Shown piece by piece: positions 59,561 to 64,000 of a stretch of DNA of 64,000 nt (position 1 is the stretch's first letter; every line of letters begins with the position of its first letter). The DNA is taken from the NCBI RefSeq assembly GCF_008728515.1, contig NC_044986.1, positions 67,828,817 to 67,892,816 of the forward strand, in the 5' to 3' direction. This DNA is from Papio anubis (lineage: Eukaryota > Chordata > Mammalia > Primates > Cercopithecidae). Below the pieces are notes generated by a model, which saw nothing but the letters and a program-made list of their open reading frames with translations, ran no database searches and was not told where the DNA came from. The translations under genes were made by a program, and so were the position numbers.

Positions 59561-60634
59561 GCCTTGAAGACAGGATGGATGTCACTCACGTCTGTGTCCC
59601 TGGTGTGCGGTCCTGGCTTGTTTCCCTCAGGGCCATTCTCTCCTCCCCTCTGTGGTGCTGCTGCTCTGCATCACGGCAGGCTGACCCCGCAAACTCCCAG
59701 GTCCGCTGGCTTCAGGTGGGAGATGAGAGGGGCTGGGGAAAGAAGCCGGAACACGTCTTCATACTCCACCGTCTCTGGCAGTAGCTGTGTTTCTGTGACT
59801 AGAGCCCACACCACACAGGCCCACTGTGGTCTCACCTTCCACTGTATGCCCTGATCCTGGCCACTCTGCTTCCTCCCTTGTCCCTCCAGTCTAGAGGTGG
59901 CACACTTTCTGCTGTTGCTGCACTCTGGGTTGCTTCGCCATCCAGTTAGAATTCTCAGCTCTTCCATTCCCTGTTACACATTCATGGTGGTTCTGTGGGC
60001 TGGCTGCACCCCAGCTGATACCCCAGTTCCCAGCACGGTGCTTGGCACAGAGTGTAACAGAAGGTTTGAGGAGTGGAGAACCTTGAAGAACACCTCTTCT
60101 CATGCTTTCATTTTACGAATGGGGAACACGAGGCCAAGAGAGGTCCAGTGTCCAACCTGCCACCATCCAGCTACAGGATGATCTAGAAGTCAGATCCCAG
60201 CTCCAGACTCCTGGCTCCATCACTCTGTCTAAAAGCATGACCATCTAAGACACGTAGGACCACGGCTCCAGTTCATTTGTCCAAGAGCCTGCTTGGCATC
60301 TCTGTTCTGTGACTGCACAGGCCTCTCACGCAACACGTCCCAAGGGAGCTCTTGCTCAGGTCTCCATAGCGGCCTCCTCAGAGGGCCCCATTACAGGAAA
60401 CAGCACGCTGTCCATCTACCACCACAAGCCAGAAACCCAGAAGTCTCCTTGACCCTTTGCTCTATCTCATGTAAAACCACTCCCTCTCTTGGCCCTGTAG
60501 ATTTTTACCTCCTGAAAGTCACTTCTCTCCACTTCTACCCACCCTCTCATTCCAGGCCTCTGGCACCAATCACCTAGGCACTGCAGCAGCCTGAGGACAT
60601 GTAAGTTTCACCAGGGCAAGGATTTGTTTGGCGC

Positions 60635-60705
60635 AAGCATGCGTGTATGTGTGTGTGCGTGTGTGTGTGCATATGTGTGTGCGTGTGCGTGTGTGCATGT
60701 GTTGT
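60635..60705 (+). repeat. (TG)n/(TGCG) microsatellite
   Basis: Alternating GT with CG and CA steps, a potential Z-DNA former. Confidence 0.8.
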
Positions 60706-60744
60706 TCATTCACATATCCAAAGTGTCTAAATTCACAGGGATTA

Positions 60745-60955
60745 GCTAACTTTTTTCTGTAAAGGGCAAGGCTGTAAATATTTTTGTTTTTGCAGGCCAT
60801 GTGGTCCCTGTTGAAATTCCTTATGTCTATAGTTGTAGTGTGAAAGGAGACACAACTGGATAGGCCACGTCTGTGTGCCACTAAAACTTTCTTTACAAAA
60901 ACATGTGATGAGGCAGATTTGACCTCTGGGTAGCGGTGTGCTCACCCCTGGTCTA
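60745..60955. repeat. Second copy of the hAT-type MER repeat
   Basis: 'ttttttctgtaaagggcaag', 'tttgcaggccatgtggtccc' and 'aactttctttacaaaaacat' match the copy at 460-690 in family order. Confidence 0.55.
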
Positions 60956-61048
60956 GAAAATTTCTTGGAACATAGTATTTGACAAATAAATACTTTTAAT
61001 TGAAGAAGTCTCTTCTCGTCAACTATTGCCTCCCAATCAATTCAATCA

Positions 61049-61374
61049 ATTCTCTCTCTCTCTCTCTCTCTTTTTTTTTTTTTTTTATTGAGATAGAGTC
61101 TTGCTCTGTCACCCAGACTGGAGTGCAGTGGCACAATCTTGGCTCACTGCAACCTCCAGCTCCTGAGTTCAAGCGATTCTCCTGTCTCAGCCTCCTGAGT
61201 AGCTGGGACTACAGGAGCAAACCACCACACCCTGCTAATTTTTTTGCATTTTTTAGTAGAAATGGGGTCTCGCTATGTTGGGCAGCCTGGTCTCAAACTC
61301 CTGACCTGAAGCTATCCGCCTGCCTCACCTCCCAAAGTGCTGGGATTACATGTGTTGAGCCACTGTGCCCTGCC
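61049..61374 (-). repeat. (CT)n run and Alu, antisense
   Basis: A CT run (about 61049-61071) joins the T-rich tail of a complete antisense AluS that ends 'gagccactgtgccctgcc'. Confidence 0.92.
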
Positions 61375-61465
61375 TCAATTCTCATTTTTCCTAACTATAA
61401 ATCCTATCATGACACTCCTACCCCTCAACCTCCACTCCAGCTACCTGCTTTGAAGCCTTCAGTCT

Positions 61466-61769
61466 TTTTATTTTTATTTTTATTTTTTAAGATAGGGTCT
61501 TGCTCTGTTGCCCAGGCTGGAGCACAGTGGCACGATAATAGCTCACTGAAGCCTTGAACTTTTGGGCTCAAGTGATCCTTCCACCTCAGCTTTCTGGGTA
61601 GCTGGGACTACAGGTTCATGCCATGATGTCTGGCTAATATTTAATTTTTTTGTAGTGATAAGGGCTTGCTATGGTGCTCAGGCTGGTCTGAAATCCCTGG
61701 ACTCAAGTGATCCTACTGCCTCAGCCTCCCAAAATGCTGCCATTACAGGCGTCAGCTACCATGCCGGCC
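61466..61769 (-). repeat. Alu (AluJ), antisense
   Basis: Complete diverged dimer. The flanks tgaagccttcagtctt (about 61451-61466) and tgaagctgtcagtctt (61772-61787) are its target-site duplication. Confidence 0.9.
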
Positions 61770-61787
61770 TCTGAAGCTGTCAGTCTT

Positions 61788-62091
61788 TTTTTTTTTTTTT
61801 TTTTTTTGAGACGGAGTCTCACTCTGTCACCCAGGCTGGAGTGCAGTGACTAGATCTCAGCTCACTGCAAGCTCCGCCTCCCGGGTTTACGCCATTCTCC
61901 TGCCTCAGCTTCCTGAGTAGCTGGGACTACAGGTGCCCGCCACCTTGCCCGGCTAGTTTTTTTGTATTTTTTAGTAGAGACGGGGTTTCACCGTGTTAGC
62001 CAGGATGGTCTCGATCTCCTGACCTTGTGATCCACCCGTCTCGGCCTCCCAAAGTGCTGGGATTACAGGCTTGAGCCACTGCGCCCAGCCC
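61788..62091 (-). repeat. AluY-R type Alu (Old World monkey subfamily), antisense
   Basis: A nearly undamaged Alu with the perfect 14-base target-site duplication aagctgtcagtctt (61774-61787, 62092-62105). 'cccggctagtttttttgtat' and 'tacaggcttgagccactgcg' carry changes I associate with cercopithecoid AluY subfamilies. Low divergence indicates recent insertion. Confidence 0.85.
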
Positions 62092-62190
62092 AAGCTGTCA
62101 GTCTTAAGATAAAGATCAACCTCTGATTAAGGCCAACACACCTGCACAGTTTGGCCCCCACTCCATTGTGGCTTTACAGTCACTGCCAAG

Positions 62191-62332
62191 GACTAGAGGG
62201 ACCACTCAGTGACTCGGATCAGAGAGGGGTGCTTAAAGCCAACAGATGGTGCAGGCTCATCTAGGCCAAGTGCCTGCTCACTTACCCTCCCAAGCTTCCC
62301 GGGAGCATTTCCTCGTTCACTGGAGGCACAGA
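62191..62332 (+). repeat. CpG-decayed duplicate of the CDH23-island segment
   Basis: The segment from gactagagggacc to ggaggcacag aligns with 63441-63580. Over the first 90 bases I count nine transitions, one transversion and one gap. Eight of the nine transitions are TG/CA here where the island copy has CG. Confidence 0.88.
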
Positions 62333-62339
62333 GCTCTCC

Positions 62340-62760
62340 CCACCCTTTCTGAACTTCCTGACATATGCCAGCTCCTTCCTACCTTTGCACAAGTTGATTG
62401 CAACTGCGGCCACCAAACCATTGTTCCTGGCCCAGCCGTTGCCCATATTGGGCACCTGGGGTCTTTGCACATGCTGTTTCTCCTGCCTAAAACTCCACTC
62501 TCTCTCCCTTGCTCATCCTTCAGCTCAGTCACCTCCTCCAGGAGGTCTTCCCTGATCCCCTAGGCCAGGCACCATTAAAGCACTCTTCTTCCTGGCACTG
62601 ATTCTGGCTGTAATTTTACCTGCTTATGTGTTTCATTGATGAATGTCTGGTTCCCTTACTAGAGGAGCTTCATGGGGCACAGGGACCAAGCCTGCTTTGT
62701 TCTCCATCCTATTCCTAGAACCTGTTTCAGTTAGCTAGCAGGTAGCAGTGACTGTGAATG
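62340..62760 (+). repeat. L2 LINE 3' fragment
   Basis: 'ctttgcacatgctgtttctc', 'tcacctcctccaggaggtct', 'tccctgatcccctaggccag' and 'ggcacagggaccaagcctgc' match the L2 3' end. The terminal TGAATG repeat has expanded into the next microsatellite. Confidence 0.82.
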
Positions 62761-62825
62761 AATGAATGAATGAATGAATGAATGAATGAATGAACCAATG
62801 AATGAATGAATAATGAATGAGCGAA
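62755..62825 (+). repeat. (GAAT)n microsatellite
   Basis: About 15 gaat/tgaa units with three interruptions, grown from the L2 3' terminal repeat. Confidence 0.9.
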
Positions 62826-62829
62826 TGGT

Positions 62830-63060
62830 AAGGAACTGGAGCTTTGGAACCAGATAGATTCTGGGTTCAATACCTGACTCTACCACAGGGGCAAGTCTCC
62901 AACCTCCTAAAGCCTGTTTCTCACTGTAAAACGGGGATAATGGCAGGACCTACCAGAAAGACTTTGCTGAAGATAGAATGAGTTGAGGCTCAGAGAGTCT
63001 CGCCCAGAGCCTGGCTCCAGGCAGGTACTGTCAATGTACTGACTGGAACAGTGACAGCTC
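62830..63060 (-). repeat. MIR, antisense
   Basis: 'ggagctttggaaccagatag', 'gggttcaatacctgactcta' and 'taaaacggggataatggcag'. Confidence 0.75.
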
Positions 63061-63440
63061 CAGAAATCCTGTCATGTGAGAAATAGTTTTAAAAAATCAG
63101 AATGTTTAGCCCCAGGGAAGTAAAGATCAAAGGTAGGGAATAAACCTCTTCCATTACCTGCATATGGACCCTTCCTTGATCCAGCTGTCTCAAAAAGCCA
63201 TAAAGTCACTGTTCCTATAGGTGTGCAAAAAGAAGCCAGGAGACCATGACTCGGGCACTGCAGACAGGGCTCCCAAAGGGTGAGGACCCGCCTCACAGGT
63301 CTCCTCCAACCCAGGGTCCTTCCTTTCTAAGCACCTGGAGGCATCTTGAGCTTGAGTGAGGGATGAGGCACAGGTAGGAGCGCACGAGTCAAGTCGGGTG
63401 GGCAAAGGTTGGAGAGAAGCATAGGCCAAGCGGCCCCACG

Positions 63441-63580
63441 GACTAGAGGGACCGCTCAGCGACTCGGAGCAGAGAGGGGGCGCTTAAAGCCAACAGATGG
63501 CGCGGGCTCACCTAGGCCGAGCGCCCGCTCACCATCCCGGGCTTCCCGGGAGCGTTACCTAGCTCTGCCGGAGGCGCAGG
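63441..63580 (+). repeat. Island copy of the duplicated segment
   Basis: Partner of 62191-62332, keeping its CpGs. It contains a partial CTCF-like core (acagatggcgcg, 63492-63504 region) that the upstream copy has lost (acagatggtgca). Confidence 0.88.
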
Positions 63581-63819
63581 GCGGACGCTAGGCTAGGGGT
63601 CCCCATCCGCCTGCGCGCCCCTCTGCGGGATGGCGGGCGGCCCTGTGGGGCACGGCTCTGTCTCGCACCTGGGGCCGCTTCTGCGGGCTTCCTCCCTGCC
63701 CCTTTGGGGCATTCGTGGAGTTGCCACAGCAGCCGGTGCCATGACATCGGCAGAGGGCAGCTTCGCCAGCACTGAAATATTCATGCCCTGAGCGCCCGGC
63801 GGGGCTCGGCGCCGCTCCC

Positions 63820-63846
63820 GGGGGGTCCGGGCGGGGCCGGGGCGGG
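63820..63846 (+). promoter_or_regulatory. G-quadruplex motif in the CDH23 island
   Basis: Five G-runs (6, 3, 4, 4 and 3 G) are separated by loops of 3, 1, 2 and 1 bases on the + strand. This is a strong G4 pattern common at TSS-proximal islands. Further G-runs follow to the window end. Confidence 0.7.
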
Positions 63847-64000
63847 AGCTCGGGGGTCCTGGCGGCCGGAGGGGTGGGGAAGCGCCGAGAGCAGGCGGGC
63901 GGGCGGGGGCCGGACGAGACGGGAGGTGAGGGAGGGAGCGGCGGGAGGCGGGGTCTGGACGGCGGGGGCCGAGCGGGGCGGGGGAAGCAAGGGAAAGTTG

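Larger units (their letters stand above)
63400..64000 (+). promoter_or_regulatory. CDH23: CpG island, probable CDH23 promoter and 5' exon
   Basis: CpG density rises sharply at about 63400 and stays high to the window end. In human (recalled coordinates) the CDH23 start lies about 33.5 kb downstream of the SLC29A3 end on the same strand, which maps to about 63.0 kb here before allowing for lineage-specific insertions. CDH23 (cadherin-23, hair-cell tip links and photoreceptors) begins with a non-coding exon, consistent with no coding match. A good splice donor, gggag|gtgagg, falls after 63925. The TSS is not defined by a TATA box and cannot be placed exactly; assignment rests on synteny. Confidence 0.65.

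Noticed and set aside
61000..61557. 185-codon open frame on the + strand
   Set aside because: It reads through antisense Alu sequence and gives the familiar Alu-derived peptide pattern; no gene.
62755..62825. Possible CRISPR-like array of short repeats
   Set aside because: It is a (GAAT)n microsatellite with no spacers, in a primate genome.

Overview
The window is mammalian nuclear DNA from a primate, most probably an Old World monkey. It has intron-exon structure with GT-AG splice sites and dense Alu, MIR, L2, L1 and MaLR repeats. The youngest Alu (about 61788-62091) carries substitutions typical of the cercopithecoid AluY-R subfamilies. There are no bacterial features.

The left part (1 to about 29475) is the 3' part of SLC29A3 on the + strand. 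This gene encodes ENT3, the lysosomal/intracellular equilibrative nucleoside transporter. The window opens inside intron 2 and carries coding exons 3 (10503-10585), 4 (17632-17858), 5 (22167-22329) and 6 (28056-28710). A 3' UTR follows, with an AATAAA at 29452. The four exons join in frame and give residues 101-475 of a 475-residue protein, the same length as human. The dileucine sorting signal and TM1 lie on exons 1-2, outside the window.

The middle part (about 29476-63400) is intergenic and mostly repeats. It holds an MST-type MaLR LTR with internal sequence, an ERV1-type solo LTR, L1 and L2 fragments, MER5-type hAT elements, many MIRs and about ten Alus. Two of the Alus are trimeric (left-left-right). 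Three non-repeat signals stand out: a short CpG island with a perfect RFX X-box (about 43300-43860), a near-consensus CTCF site (50486-50504), and several short diverged direct duplications.

The right end (about 63400-64000) is a strong CpG island. Its distance from SLC29A3 matches the human spacing to CDH23, so it is most likely the CDH23 promoter and non-coding exon 1. About 140 bp of this island is duplicated 1.25 kb upstream. The upstream copy differs mostly by CpG-to-TpG/CpA decay.

I found no unknown multi-gene system. The most interesting items are the duplicated CDH23-promoter segment, the orphan CpG island with its X-box, the CTCF-like site, the trimeric Alus and an Alu interrupted by a retroviral-internal fragment.
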